Below, piece by piece: positions 25,284 through 33,763 of a DNA stretch of 60,482 nt (positions are counted from its first letter, which is position 1; the number at the start of each line of letters is the position of its first letter). The stretch is from Rhodoferax sp. (GTDB lineage Bacteria > Pseudomonadota > Gammaproteobacteria > Burkholderiales > Burkholderiaceae_C): contig JAUSNJ010000011.1 in NCBI GenBank assembly GCA_030645355.1, positions 1-60,482 on the forward strand, read 5' to 3'. The notes under the pieces are model-generated. The model was not told where the DNA came from and searched no databases. It was given only the letters and a program-made list of their open reading frames with translations. Made by a program: the position numbers and the translations under genes.

Positions 25284-25874
25284 ATGCCAAAAACCGCGGA
25301 ATTTTTCTTTGACGTGGGCAGCCCCGCCAGCTACCTGGCCTGGACGCAATTGCCGGCCCTGTGCGCGCAGGCCGGTGCCACGCTGGTCTACAAGCCGATG
25401 CTGCTGGGCGGCGTGTTCCAGGCCACCGGCAATTCCTCGCCCGCCATGGTGGCGGCCAAGGGTCGCTACATGACGGTGGACCTGGGCCGCTTCGCCAAGC
25501 GCTACGGCGTGGATTTCAAAATGAACCCGCACTTCCCTATCAACACGCTGCAGCTCATGCGTGGGGTGATCGGCATGCAGTTGCGCCAGCCCGCGCGCTT
25601 TGAGGCGTTTCTTGGCGCGGTGTTCACGGCTCTGTGGGTGAATGGCGCAAACCTGAATGACCCGGCCGTCACGGCGGCCACACTGGTCGAGGCCGGGTTT
25701 GATCCGGCGGAAGTCTTTGCACTGGTCAACGATGCCGACATCAAGGCCGCGCTCAAGGCCAACACCGAGGAAGCCGTGGCCCGCGGCGTGTTTGGTGCGC
25801 CCACGGTGTTTGTGGGTGATGCGATGTTTTTCGGCCAGGACCGGCTGGATTTTGTGCGCGAGGCGCTGCGCTAG
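25284..25874 (+). CDS. 2-hydroxychromene-2-carboxylate isomerase-family protein (DsbA/kappa-GST fold)
   Basis: 196 residues from the ATG at 25284 (MPKTAEFFFDVGSPASYLAW); an ATG at 25272 adds four residues. FFFDVGSPASYLA with its catalytic-type serine, a helical insertion, and VFGAPTVFVGDAMFFGQDRLDFV define the HCCA isomerase/kappa-class GST group. Known members use glutathione to isomerise naphthalene breakdown intermediates. No ring-cleavage genes are nearby, so the substrate here is open. It is divergent from the TetR gene and shares its operator. Confidence 0.9.
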   Translation: MPKTAEFFFDVGSPASYLAWTQLPALCAQAGATLVYKPMLLGGVFQATGNSSPAMVAAKGRYMTVDLGRFAKRYGVDFKMNPHFPINTLQLMRGVIGMQLRQPARFEAFLGAVFTALWVNGANLNDPAVTAATLVEAGFDPAEVFALVNDADIKAALKANTEEAVARGVFGAPTVFVGDAMFFGQDRLDFVREALR

Positions 25875-25902
25875 TCAGAGTTACGCTGACCGGCCAGACA
25901 GT

Positions 25903-26949
25903 TCATTGCGCGTCGTGCTCCATGGCGCCAAACTCAAAGGAAAAGAGGCAGTCCCCCCCGGCCTGTTTGGCGTCGTAGGTCACCATCTCAGCGCGGTCGA
26001 TCAGCACATCGGTACTGATGACGTCCTGCATTCCTATGAGGCAAAGACCCATGCTCACTGTGGCGTGCACGGGCGCGGCGCAGATGTCGAAAGCTTCTGA
26101 AAAACAGTTGCGAACGCATGCCGCCATTTGTTGTGCGCTGACTCCCGCTTCGTCTGGCGTGGTGCCCAGCTCTTCCAGGACAATCAGAAACTTGTCGGCG
26201 TAGAGCCGGGCCACCGCTACGTTGGGGCCCAGGGCCTGGCCCATGCGCCATGCCGATTGCTGCAACAGCATGTCGCCTGCCTGATGACCCAGCCGCACAT
26301 TGTGGCTCCTGAAGTCATCCAAATCCACGAGCAAGACTGCGGCATAGTTCTGCTGCTCATGGCTTTTGTCGATGGCACGTTGCAGACTGATGAGCAAGGC
26401 TGAGCGATTTTTGAGACCCGTCAACGAGTCCGAAAAACCAAGATGGGTGATCTTCCTTTGCAGGGCCTTTTTGGCGCTGAGATCCTTGAACGTGGCGATG
26501 TAGTGCGTCACGCAGTCGTGGGCGTCAACGACGGCCTTGACCCTCAGCTTTGCCGAATAGGTTTCCCCACTTTTCTTGCGGCCGATCACCTCATCGTTCC
26601 AGCTCCGGTACCGCGCCAGGTGTTCACGGATGTCACTGAGGACCGTCGAACGGGACCCAACGGCCTCACGCTTGCTGTAGCCCGTGATGCGGGTGAATGA
26701 GTTGTTGACCTTCAGCGTGCGAAGGTCGGCATCCGTTACGACGACGCCCTCACAGGATTCAAAGGTCGTTTCGGCAATACAGCGATCCAGACGGGCAAGC
26801 GCGTGTTCGTCGGCGACGGCATCTGGCGTGGTTGACACGTGCGCAAGCTCGGGCAGGCTCAGCCCCGGCAGCGTGGCCGCTGCATGTTTGCGTTTCGGCC
26901 TGGGGACCGAAATCCGCTTTGGCTGGGTCAGTGCGTCCATTGTTTCCAC
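25903..26949 (-). CDS. PAS-GGDEF protein with degenerate active site
   Basis: 348 residues, soluble. A basic N-terminal segment precedes a PAS domain (CEGVVVTDADLRTLKVNNSFTRITGYS...) and its C-terminal cap. The GGDEF-type domain follows (DSLTGLKNRSAL, LVDLDDFRSHNVRLGHQAGD), but the signature is YADKF (about 250-254) instead of GGDEF, so cyclase activity is unlikely. It may bind GTP or act as a PAS signalling partner. The start is GTG at 26949, because AAGGAG lies 7 nt upstream on the minus strand; the ATG at 26940 has poor spacing. It is divergent from dctB, with a long palindrome between. Confidence 0.9.
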   Translation of the reverse strand: METMDALTQPKRISVPRPKRKHAAATLPGLSLPELAHVSTTPDAVADEHALARLDRCIAETTFESCEGVVVTDADLRTLKVNNSFTRITGYSKREAVGSRSTVLSDIREHLARYRSWNDEVIGRKKSGETYSAKLRVKAVVDAHDCVTHYIATFKDLSAKKALQRKITHLGFSDSLTGLKNRSALLISLQRAIDKSHEQQNYAAVLLVDLDDFRSHNVRLGHQAGDMLLQQSAWRMGQALGPNVAVARLYADKFLIVLEELGTTPDEAGVSAQQMAACVRNCFSEAFDICAAPVHATVSMGLCLIGMQDVISTDVLIDRAEMVTYDAKQAGGDCLFSFEFGAMEHDAQ

Positions 26950-27076
26950 GACATGTCTCCTTATCTGTATGGGAGTCCCTGAGCACAGACCGTGCCAGCA
27001 GCAGTGGCGTATCCCCCCCTGCAAGCCCTTGATTTGTAAACAGATATGGTTTCAGCTACGGCTCTGGCTTGCTGGT

Positions 27077-27126
27077 TGTGTAGAAATCTGCACAAGGCCG
27101 CCTTGGGGCGTGCGGACTTCTACACA
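27077..27126. promoter_or_regulatory. 50-bp imperfect palindrome between the PAS-GGDEF gene and dctB
   Basis: 17-bp arms at 27077-27093 and 27110-27126 (TGTGTAGAAATCTGCAC against GTGCGGACTTCTACACA, two mismatches) enclose AAGGCCGCCTT. It is the clearest symmetrical structure between the two divergent genes. It could be an operator for a large oligomer or a transcript hairpin. Confidence 0.5.
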
Positions 27127-27222
27127 CGCCGCAATTGCCGTGTCATTTAATTTTTGCGGGCCACGCGCGTGGACGATGCTTCGGGTAGATTTGGAGTGAT
27201 ACTGCGCGCATTTGCCGACGAT

Positions 27223-29088
27223 ATGCATGGCCCCCCACCACTGAAACGCCCCTTGCTGCCGCGCTGGCTCCGCCCAGTACTGGCCTGGCTGGGCCTGAGC
27301 ATGGTGGTTGCGGTCAGCATGGTCGTGGCGTATGCGTGGAGCGAGCGCAAAGGGTTTGAACAGCTCGATGACGTCGCGCACCGCCAGCTGGATCTCTACG
27401 CCTCCACGCTGGAAAGCGAGCTGGGCAAGCATGCCTACCTTCCCAGTCTGATCGAGATGGACCCGGACATCGAGGCATTGTTCAAGAGCCCCGATAGCCA
27501 GATGGCCCGTGCCAGCGCCGGGCGCAAACTCGCCAACTTCAAGGTCAGGGCCAGTGCCATCACCACTTTTGCGCTGGACCCTGCCGGGACGCTGCTGGCG
27601 TCCAGCGAAGGCTACCGTTCGCTCGCAGGCGAAGCAGGCCCCGTGGCATTGCCATCGCTGCTGTCGCGAAAACTGCAGGCGCAGCGGTCTCAGGTCTTTG
27701 TTGCCAACGCAGACAGTGGTGCGTCCGAATACTATTTCGCACAGCCCGTGCGGCGTGACGCACTGGTCGTGGGGATCGTGGGTGTCAAGCTGAGTCTGGA
27801 CCCGCTGGAGGCCACCTGGATGGACTTGGGGATTCGCTCTGAAAGCGAGAAGCTGTTGGTCATCGACGAAGAAGGTGTCATCATCATGTCGTCGGTGCGC
27901 CAATGGAAGTACAAGTCCGTTGGTATCGACGGGGAGGAGCCGGTGGCCTTGCTGCGCTACGCGGAACAGTACCCCCGCCAAGCCATCCGCCCGCTGAACA
28001 TGGTTGTCGAAAAGCCGGGGGTCAGGGGTGCGCGCCAGGTTCGCATTTGGGAGCCGGATGGCCAGTTCTCCGTGCATATGGCACAGGAACGTGACATTCC
28101 CTTGTTGGGCTGGCGCGTCATGATTTTGTCGGATCCCCACAGCGTATGGCGCAACGCACGCTACGCCGCGTGGGGTGGCGGCGCGTTCGCCGCCTTCCTG
28201 GGCGTGTTGGCCCTCTATCTTTGGCAGCGCCGCCGGGCACTGCGCCAGATTTCAGGGGCGCGCAACGCGCTGCAAGAGGCGAACGCCCAATTGGAAGGCC
28301 GGGTTGCCCAACGCACCGGTGAGTTGCGACAGGCCAATGCGGAACTGGTCAACGAGATGCAGGAGCGCCAATTGGCGCAGGACGAACTGGTGCAGGCCGG
28401 TAAACTGGCCGCGCTGGGACAGATGTCGGCCGGCATTTCCCATGAGATCAACCAGCCCCTGACCGCTTTGCGCGCCCTGGCCAAAAACACCGCAATGTTG
28501 CTGGCCGCAGGCCGCATGTCCGATGTGGATGAAAATCTCAAAGCCATCAGTGAGGTCGCCGAGCGCATGGGCAGCATCACGGCGCAATTGAAATCGTTTG
28601 CCCGCAAGTCACACGGCGTGCACCAACCCGTATCCCTGGTCGCCGCAGTTCAGTACATGCAGCGTCTGCTGGAGCACCGTTTCCGTGCCGAGCAGGTTCG
28701 CGTGGATGTGAACATTGCTGGGCAGCCACTGGTGTGTTGCGACCTGAATCGCCTGGAGCAGGTGCTGGTGAATTTGGCGACCAATGCGCTGGACGCCATG
28801 CAGGACCAGCCGGTCAAGGTGCTTACCATCAGTACCTTGCCCGCCGATGGCCAGCGTATGCGGGTTCGGGTGGAAGACACAGGGGCAGGTTTGCCGGACG
28901 ACATGCTGGCGCGCCTTTTCGAGCCGTTCTTCACGACCAAGGCCAGCGGCGAAGGACTGGGCTTGGGTCTGGTGATTTCGTCGCACATCGTGCGGGAGTT
29001 TGGCGGCACGCTGCGCGCCCACAAGGGCCTGCAGGGGCTCGCGTTTGAGTTTGATCTGGAGCTGGCGCAAGGGGAAAAGCATGTTTGA
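27223..29088 (+). CDS. dctB: C4-dicarboxylate-type sensor histidine kinase (DctB-like)
   Basis: 621 residues from the ATG at 27223. One N-terminal membrane helix (VLAWLGLSMVVAVSMVVAYAW) and a second near residue 335 bracket a periplasmic double-PAS/Cache sensor of about 290 residues. A coiled coil leads to the HisKA motif GQMSAGISHEINQPLTALRALAKN (phospho-acceptor His in SHEIN) and an HATPase domain (NLATNALDAM, DTGAGLPDDM, GEGLGLGLVIS). DctB-type sensors respond to external C4-dicarboxylates and phosphorylate DctD. The gene overlaps the regulator gene by 8 nt. No dctA or TRAP transporter is beside it; orphan binding-protein genes are. Confidence 0.88.
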   Translation: MHGPPPLKRPLLPRWLRPVLAWLGLSMVVAVSMVVAYAWSERKGFEQLDDVAHRQLDLYASTLESELGKHAYLPSLIEMDPDIEALFKSPDSQMARASAGRKLANFKVRASAITTFALDPAGTLLASSEGYRSLAGEAGPVALPSLLSRKLQAQRSQVFVANADSGASEYYFAQPVRRDALVVGIVGVKLSLDPLEATWMDLGIRSESEKLLVIDEEGVIIMSSVRQWKYKSVGIDGEEPVALLRYAEQYPRQAIRPLNMVVEKPGVRGARQVRIWEPDGQFSVHMAQERDIPLLGWRVMILSDPHSVWRNARYAAWGGGAFAAFLGVLALYLWQRRRALRQISGARNALQEANAQLEGRVAQRTGELRQANAELVNEMQERQLAQDELVQAGKLAALGQMSAGISHEINQPLTALRALAKNTAMLLAAGRMSDVDENLKAISEVAERMGSITAQLKSFARKSHGVHQPVSLVAAVQYMQRLLEHRFRAEQVRVDVNIAGQPLVCCDLNRLEQVLVNLATNALDAMQDQPVKVLTISTLPADGQRMRVRVEDTGAGLPDDMLARLFEPFFTTKASGEGLGLGLVISSHIVREFGGTLRAHKGLQGLAFEFDLELAQGEKHV

Positions 29089-30427
29089 GGGATTCAAGGT
29101 GGTGTTTGTGGAAGACGATGCCACGGTACGGCGCAGCCTGACACAAACACTGGAGCTGACGGGCATTGAAGTGGTGCCCTGCGACTCGGCCGAAGCCGCG
29201 CTGCCGCACCTGTGGTCCGGCCTGCAAGGCATCGTCATCAGCGATGTCCAATTGCCTGGCATGACCGGCGTGCAGTTGTTGGAACACATGGGCACGGTCA
29301 ATCCGGCAATTCCTGTCGTGCTGATCACCGCGCATGGCGATGTGGCCATGGCCGTGCAGGCCATGCGCGCAGGTGCCTATGACTTTATTGAAAAACCGTT
29401 TTCCCCGGAACGCTTCATAGAGACCGCACAGCGCGCGCTGGAAAAGCGTGTGCTGAGCATGGCGGTGGAAGACCTGCGCGCCCAACTCCAGCAAAAAATC
29501 GGGATTGAAGTCGCCTTGCTGGGCAACTCCGCAGCCATGGTCCGGGTCCGGGAGCAAGTTCTCAAGCTGGCCGGCACGTCTGCCGACGTCATGATCGTGG
29601 GTGAAACCGGAACCGGCAAGGAGCTGGTTGCGCGCTGCTTGCACGACCACAGCAAACGCCGGGATCGGCATTTTGTCGCGCTCAACTGCGGTGGCTTGCC
29701 CGAGACGCTGTTTGAAAGCGAGCTGTTCGGTCACGAGGCCGGGGCCTTTACCACCGCCAGCAAACGGCGCGTAGGGAAGATCGAGCACGCCAACGGCGGG
29801 ACTTTGCTGCTGGACGAAATTGAAAGCATGCCGCTGTTGTTTCAGGTCAAGCTGTTGCGCGTATTGCAGGAGCGCAAGGTCGAGCGGCTGGGCTCCAATG
29901 AAGAGGTCAAGGTCGATATTCGCGTGGTGGCGGCCACCAAAAGCGATCTGCTGGCACTGAGCCGTGAGCAGAAGTTTCGCAGCGACCTGTATTACCGGCT
30001 CAACGTGGCGGTGGTGCACCTGCCACCCTTGCGTGAGCGCAAGGAAGACCTGCCGCTGTTGTTTGAACATTTCGTGGCGCAGGCAGCCCAACGCTATGGC
30101 TGTGAAGTTCCCACGCTGACGGGCCCGCGCATGCAGGACCTGATGGCCCACGATTGGCCTGGCAATGTGCGCGAGGTCCGCAATGTGGCTGACCGGTTTG
30201 TGCTGGAGTTGCCGCAGGCGGGAGAGGGTGCGGAGTCAGTATCCGGCGAGGCGACGTCGCCCACGCTGGTGCAACAAATGGACGTGGTTGAAAAAGTGCT
30301 GATCGAGCAGGCCCTCAAGGAACACAAAGGCCGCCCCGTTGCGGTGGCGGAGGCTCTGGGCATCGCCAAGAAGACGCTGTACGACAAACTGCACCGGCAT
30401 GGGCTGTCCATGGACAGTTACCGGTGA
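29081..30427 (+). CDS. dctD: Sigma54-type response regulator (DctD-like), GAFTGA loop altered
   Basis: 448 residues. The receiver has [11 protein letters not shown], the phospho-acceptor in [12 protein letters not shown] and the KPF lysine. The AAA+ domain has Walker A GETGTGKE, Walker [13 protein letters not shown] and the [26 protein letters not shown] region. A Fis-type helix-turn-helix ends the protein ([25 protein letters not shown]). The loop that touches sigma54, normally GAFTGA, reads GAFTTA, so its fifth residue is Thr instead of Gly. The start [12 protein letters not shown] overlaps the dctB stop by 8 nt. The targets may be the nearby binding-protein genes, but no -24/-12 match was found in front of them. 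Confidence 0.9.
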   Translation: MFEGFKVVFVEDDATVRRSLTQTLELTGIEVVPCDSAEAALPHLWSGLQGIVISDVQLPGMTGVQLLEHMGTVNPAIPVVLITAHGDVAMAVQAMRAGAYDFIEKPFSPERFIETAQRALEKRVLSMAVEDLRAQLQQKIGIEVALLGNSAAMVRVREQVLKLAGTSADVMIVGETGTGKELVARCLHDHSKRRDRHFVALNCGGLPETLFESELFGHEAGAFTTASKRRVGKIEHANGGTLLLDEIESMPLLFQVKLLRVLQERKVERLGSNEEVKVDIRVVAATKSDLLALSREQKFRSDLYYRLNVAVVHLPPLRERKEDLPLLFEHFVAQAAQRYGCEVPTLTGPRMQDLMAHDWPGNVREVRNVADRFVLELPQAGEGAESVSGEATSPTLVQQMDVVEKVLIEQALKEHKGRPVAVAEALGIAKKTLYDKLHRHGLSMDSYR

Positions 30428-30466
30428 GTCTTGCTCTTTTATACCCGAAGGTGTCGAGCAGCAGAG

Positions 30467-30540
30467 CTGGGGTGAGCGCCAAAGTGAGGTAAAGGGGGAG
30501 CCCGAACGGCGGAGGACACGAACGGCGGTGCTTACCCCAG
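30467..30540. other. Inverted repeat between convergent dctD and a binding-protein gene
   Basis: Arms of 11 bp at 30467-30477 (CTGGGGTGAGC) and 30530-30540 (GCTTACCCCAG), one G-T wobble, flank 52 nt that contain two copies of GAACGGCGG. There is no T tract. It may form a hairpin at the 3' end of either transcript. Confidence 0.35.
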
Positions 30541-30569
30541 TTCTACTGCGGGCGCATAGCGAAACCGCG

Positions 30570-31493
30570 TCACTCATAGTGCCTGGGGTCGCCACTGTCG
30601 GTGGGCGCGGCAATCGCTTTCTTCAAAGCCGCGCTCATCGGAAGCTGCAGGTTGATGCCTTTGGGGGGGACTGGCGACTGAAACCACTTGTTGTAAATGG
30701 TGTGGATCTCACCGCTGCGAAAGATACCCACCAGTACGTCGTCCACCAGTTGCTTGAACGCGGCATCGCCTTTGGTTAGCGCGATGCCATAGGGTTCAAT
30801 GGACAGGCTGTCCGCAGAAATGCTGAATTCGGCCGGGTTCTTGGCACTGGCCACCAGGCTGCGCAGCAATACGTCGTCCATCAGGTACGCGACTGCACGG
30901 TCGGTCTGCACCATCTGGAACGACTCGGCATCGTCCAGTCCCGCCAGAATTTTCATGTCGAGTTTCTGAGCCAGGTTCAGTTCATGCAGGTTGCGGATGC
31001 TGGTGGTCCCCACGGTGGACGCCACCGGTTCGCCTTGCAGGTCACTCAGCGTCTGGATGTTCGAGGATTTCTTGGCCAGCAAGCGGCTGACCGCAACAAA
31101 GGTGGTCACGGAAAAGGCCTCGCTTTTTTGCCGTTCCAGCGTATTGGTGGTGATGCCGCATTCCAGGTCCACGGTGCCATTGACAACCAGCGGAATGCGC
31201 GTGGCCGACGTCACCGGAAAGAGTTTGACCTGCAGATTGCGCAGTTTCAGTTTTGCCTTGACGGCATCCACAATCCGGTAGCACAGGTCCATCGAGTAAC
31301 CAATGGGGTTGAGCTTTTCGTCCAGATAGGAAAACGGGACCGAGCTCACCCGGTAGCCCAGGGTGATCATGCCGGTCTGTTCGACTTTGCTCAGGGTCGG
31401 AGAGCCTTGTCCCCAGGCGCTGGGAGCCAGCATGATCGCAACGCACGGCAACGCCACGGTCCAGCGAAGAAGTGTGATGGCTTTGCGTTTCAT
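30570..31493 (-). CDS. Amino-acid-type ABC transporter substrate-binding protein (family 3)
   Basis: 307 residues with a Sec signal peptide (MKRKAITLLRWTVALPCVAIMLAPSAWGQ). The mature domain is GltI/HisJ-like: GMITLGYRVSSVPFSYLDEKLNPIGYSMDLC, IPLVVNGTVDLECGITTNT, and a C-terminal YNKWFQSPVPPKGINLQLPMS typical of glutamate/aspartate binders. It is periplasmic. No permease or ATPase gene is adjacent, so it is an orphan that may serve a distant transporter or feed the neighbouring DctB sensor. It converges with dctD. Confidence 0.9.
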   Translation of the reverse strand: MKRKAITLLRWTVALPCVAIMLAPSAWGQGSPTLSKVEQTGMITLGYRVSSVPFSYLDEKLNPIGYSMDLCYRIVDAVKAKLKLRNLQVKLFPVTSATRIPLVVNGTVDLECGITTNTLERQKSEAFSVTTFVAVSRLLAKKSSNIQTLSDLQGEPVASTVGTTSIRNLHELNLAQKLDMKILAGLDDAESFQMVQTDRAVAYLMDDVLLRSLVASAKNPAEFSISADSLSIEPYGIALTKGDAAFKQLVDDVLVGIFRSGEIHTIYNKWFQSPVPPKGINLQLPMSAALKKAIAAPTDSGDPRHYE

Positions 31494-31530
31494 CCTTTCA
31501 TGCTAGCACGCACCAGCAGCCATCCCCCAC

Positions 31531-32691
31531 TCACCAGGTGTCGGAGCGCACCTGGGATTCCCACCCCTTCTCCGTCGCTGCGTAAACGCCAATGACGCCA
31601 TAACGCTGCTCACCGCGCGCGTCCCACTTCATGGAGCCGGTCACCGGCGCGTAGCCATCGATCTTCCGCAGGGCCTGCACGATGTCAGCGGGTTTGGCCG
31701 ACTCGGTGCGCCGGATGGCGGCTGCCAGCACGTACATGGCATCGTAGGTGTAGTGGCCTGCATAAGCGGGTGCGATTTTGTACTTTGCGCGGTACTTCTC
31801 CAGAAACGCCCCGCCGGCGGCAAACTCCTTGGCCTCCAGGATGGGGGATGTCGCATACAAGCCCTTGCCCAAGCCCACACCCTTGAGCATGTCCGTGGTC
31901 TTGATGGTGTCGCCGCCCAGCAAATAGACGTCGGTGTAGCTGATCTTCGCCAGCGCCTGCAGCAGGGCCACGGTCTGAAAGTCATTCAGGGTTGTCACGA
32001 TGGCCTCGACACCGCCGGCCTTGAGCTTGCCTGCCAGTTCATCAAAGGCGCGGGTCTTGTCGTCCAACGAGGCGTGGATGACGATTTCTTTCTTGGCACC
32101 AGTCAATTCCTGGATCGCCCCAGCCGCGAGATCCTTGCCGTAGGGCGTGCCATCGTCAATCACGGCAAATTTTGTCGAACGAAACTTGGTCACGGAATAG
32201 CTGCCGATGGCCTTGGCCTGCAGCGTGTCATTGGCCACCAGCCGGAACGTGGTGGACAGTCCCAGACTGGTGTACTTCGGGTTGGTGGAAATCGCCATCT
32301 GTGCGATGTTGTGCTCGGCATAAATGGGTGCCGCAGCAATGCTCACGCCGGAATTCAGATGCCCGATCACCGCCACCACGCCAGCGTCCACCAACTGGCG
32401 CGCCACTTCGCGCCCTGTGTCGGCGTTGGCTCTGTCATCGACCGCGATCACTTCGAATTTGACCGACTTGCCCTTGACCCGCACACCTTCCTTATTGAGC
32501 TCTTCAACCGCCAGGTTGACACCGTTGAGCAGGTCTTGCCCCAGTGCCGCCAGACCGCCCGTGAGCGGTTGTGCGACGCCGATCTTGATCGTGGATGGCG
32601 CGCTGTCGCAACCCTGTAGCAAGGCGCCCGAGGAAGCAAGCCCCAGTGCCAGCAAGCTGATGGCACCGCGGCGGGAATGGTGAGTTGACAT
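31531..32691 (-). CDS. Branched-chain-amino-acid-type ABC substrate-binding lipoprotein (LivK-like)
   Basis: 386 residues. A Tat-like or Sec signal with a lipobox LLQGC near residue 27 suggests outer-leaflet lipid anchoring. The mature part is a type I periplasmic binding fold (TIKIGVAQPLTGGLAALGQDLLNGVNLAVEELN, ANADTGREVARQLVDAGVVAVIGHLNSG). The start at 32691 (MSTHHSRRGAISLLALGLASS) gives a complete signal. It is a second orphan binding protein on the minus strand, 37 bp upstream of the family 3 one, so the two may form an operon. The ligand is unknown. Confidence 0.9.
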   Translation of the reverse strand: MSTHHSRRGAISLLALGLASSGALLQGCDSAPSTIKIGVAQPLTGGLAALGQDLLNGVNLAVEELNKEGVRVKGKSVKFEVIAVDDRANADTGREVARQLVDAGVVAVIGHLNSGVSIAAAPIYAEHNIAQMAISTNPKYTSLGLSTTFRLVANDTLQAKAIGSYSVTKFRSTKFAVIDDGTPYGKDLAAGAIQELTGAKKEIVIHASLDDKTRAFDELAGKLKAGGVEAIVTTLNDFQTVALLQALAKISYTDVYLLGGDTIKTTDMLKGVGLGKGLYATSPILEAKEFAAGGAFLEKYRAKYKIAPAYAGHYTYDAMYVLAAAIRRTESAKPADIVQALRKIDGYAPVTGSMKWDARGEQRYGVIGVYAATEKGWESQVRSDTW

Positions 32692-32798
32692 GGTGACGTG
32701 TTCCGAAAAAAAGTAAGCCCCACTGTAGGGCCTCACCATTCGCAGCACGCACCGGGTTACACCCTAGCGGGTGCAACATTGCGCAAGCATTAGTGATG

Positions 32799-33761
32799 CT
32801 AATGCACAGCCATCAGCCGTGCGCGAGCCTGCGCATATTCCCGCTTGAGCTGGGCCACGAATTCGGCCGCGCCCTGCACCTTGTTGATGACGCCAATACC
32901 CTGGCCACAGCCCCAGATCTCCTTCCAGGCCTTGGCCGCGCCAGCGCTGCCGAAGTTCATCTTGCTGGGGTCGCTGATGGGCAGGTTCTCGGGGTCCAGA
33001 CCGGCCGCGCGAATGCTAGGCGCCAGGTAGTTGCCGTGTACGCCAGTAAACAAGTTGCTGTAGACGATGTCGTCCGAGGTTCCCTGCACAATGGCTTGCT
33101 TGTAAGCGTCCGCGGCGCGCGCTTCCTCGGTGGCAATGAAGGCCGAGCCGATGTAGGCAAAGTCTGCGCCCAGGGCCTGGGCTGCCAGTACCGCATCCCC
33201 CGTGGAGATGGAACCGGACAAAGCCAAGGGGCCGTCAAACCACTGGCGGATTTCCTGCACCAACGCAAACGGGCTCTTGACACCGGCGTGGCCACCCGCA
33301 CCCGCTGCAACGGCGATCAGGCCGTCGGCGCCCTTCTCGATGGCCTTGCGGGCGTGCTTGTTGTTGATGACGTCATGCAGCACCACACCACCGTAGCTGT
33401 GGGCCGCAGCGTTGATGTCTTCACGTGCCCCCAGGGACGTGATGATGATGGGCACCTTGTACTTCACGCACATCGCCATGTCGTGCTCCAAGCGGTCATT
33501 GCTCTTGTGCACGATCTGGTTGATCGCAAAAGGAGCGGCAGGCGCATCGGGATGGGCCGCGTTATAGGCAGCCAAGCCCTCGGTGATCTCGATCAGCCAC
33601 TCTTCCAGCTGCTCGGCCGGGCGCGCATTGAGCGCGGGCATGGAACCCACCACGCCAGCAATGCATTGGGCGATGACCAGCTTGGGATTGCTGATGATGA
33701 ACAGCGGCGAGCCGATCACCGGGAACGGCACATGCGCCAGAGCGCCAGGGAGTTTGGACAT
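32799..33761 (-). CDS. Nitronate monooxygenase (2-nitropropane dioxygenase-like, FMN)
   Basis: 320 residues, TIM-barrel flavoprotein. FPVIGSPLFIISNPKLVIAQCIAGVVGSMPALN opens the barrel. The phosphate-binding and catalytic region appears as GADGLIAVAAGAGGHAG (with the class I histidine), and PLALSGSISTGDAVLAAQALGADFAYIGSAF forms the FMN phosphate site. It oxidises alkyl nitronates such as propionate-3-nitronate. It starts 2 bp after the stop of the acyl-CoA dehydrogenase gene, so it is co-transcribed with it. A GCATTAG/CTAATGC hairpin (32787-32805) overlaps its stop. Confidence 0.92.
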   Translation of the reverse strand: MSKLPGALAHVPFPVIGSPLFIISNPKLVIAQCIAGVVGSMPALNARPAEQLEEWLIEITEGLAAYNAAHPDAPAAPFAINQIVHKSNDRLEHDMAMCVKYKVPIIITSLGAREDINAAAHSYGGVVLHDVINNKHARKAIEKGADGLIAVAAGAGGHAGVKSPFALVQEIRQWFDGPLALSGSISTGDAVLAAQALGADFAYIGSAFIATEEARAADAYKQAIVQGTSDDIVYSNLFTGVHGNYLAPSIRAAGLDPENLPISDPSKMNFGSAGAAKAWKEIWGCGQGIGVINKVQGAAEFVAQLKREYAQARARLMAVH

Positions 33762-33763
33762 GC

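Noticed and set aside
32787..32805. GCATTAG/CTAATGC hairpin overlapping the nitronate monooxygenase stop
   Set aside because: Perfect 7-bp arms but no T run on the minus strand, so not called a terminator.
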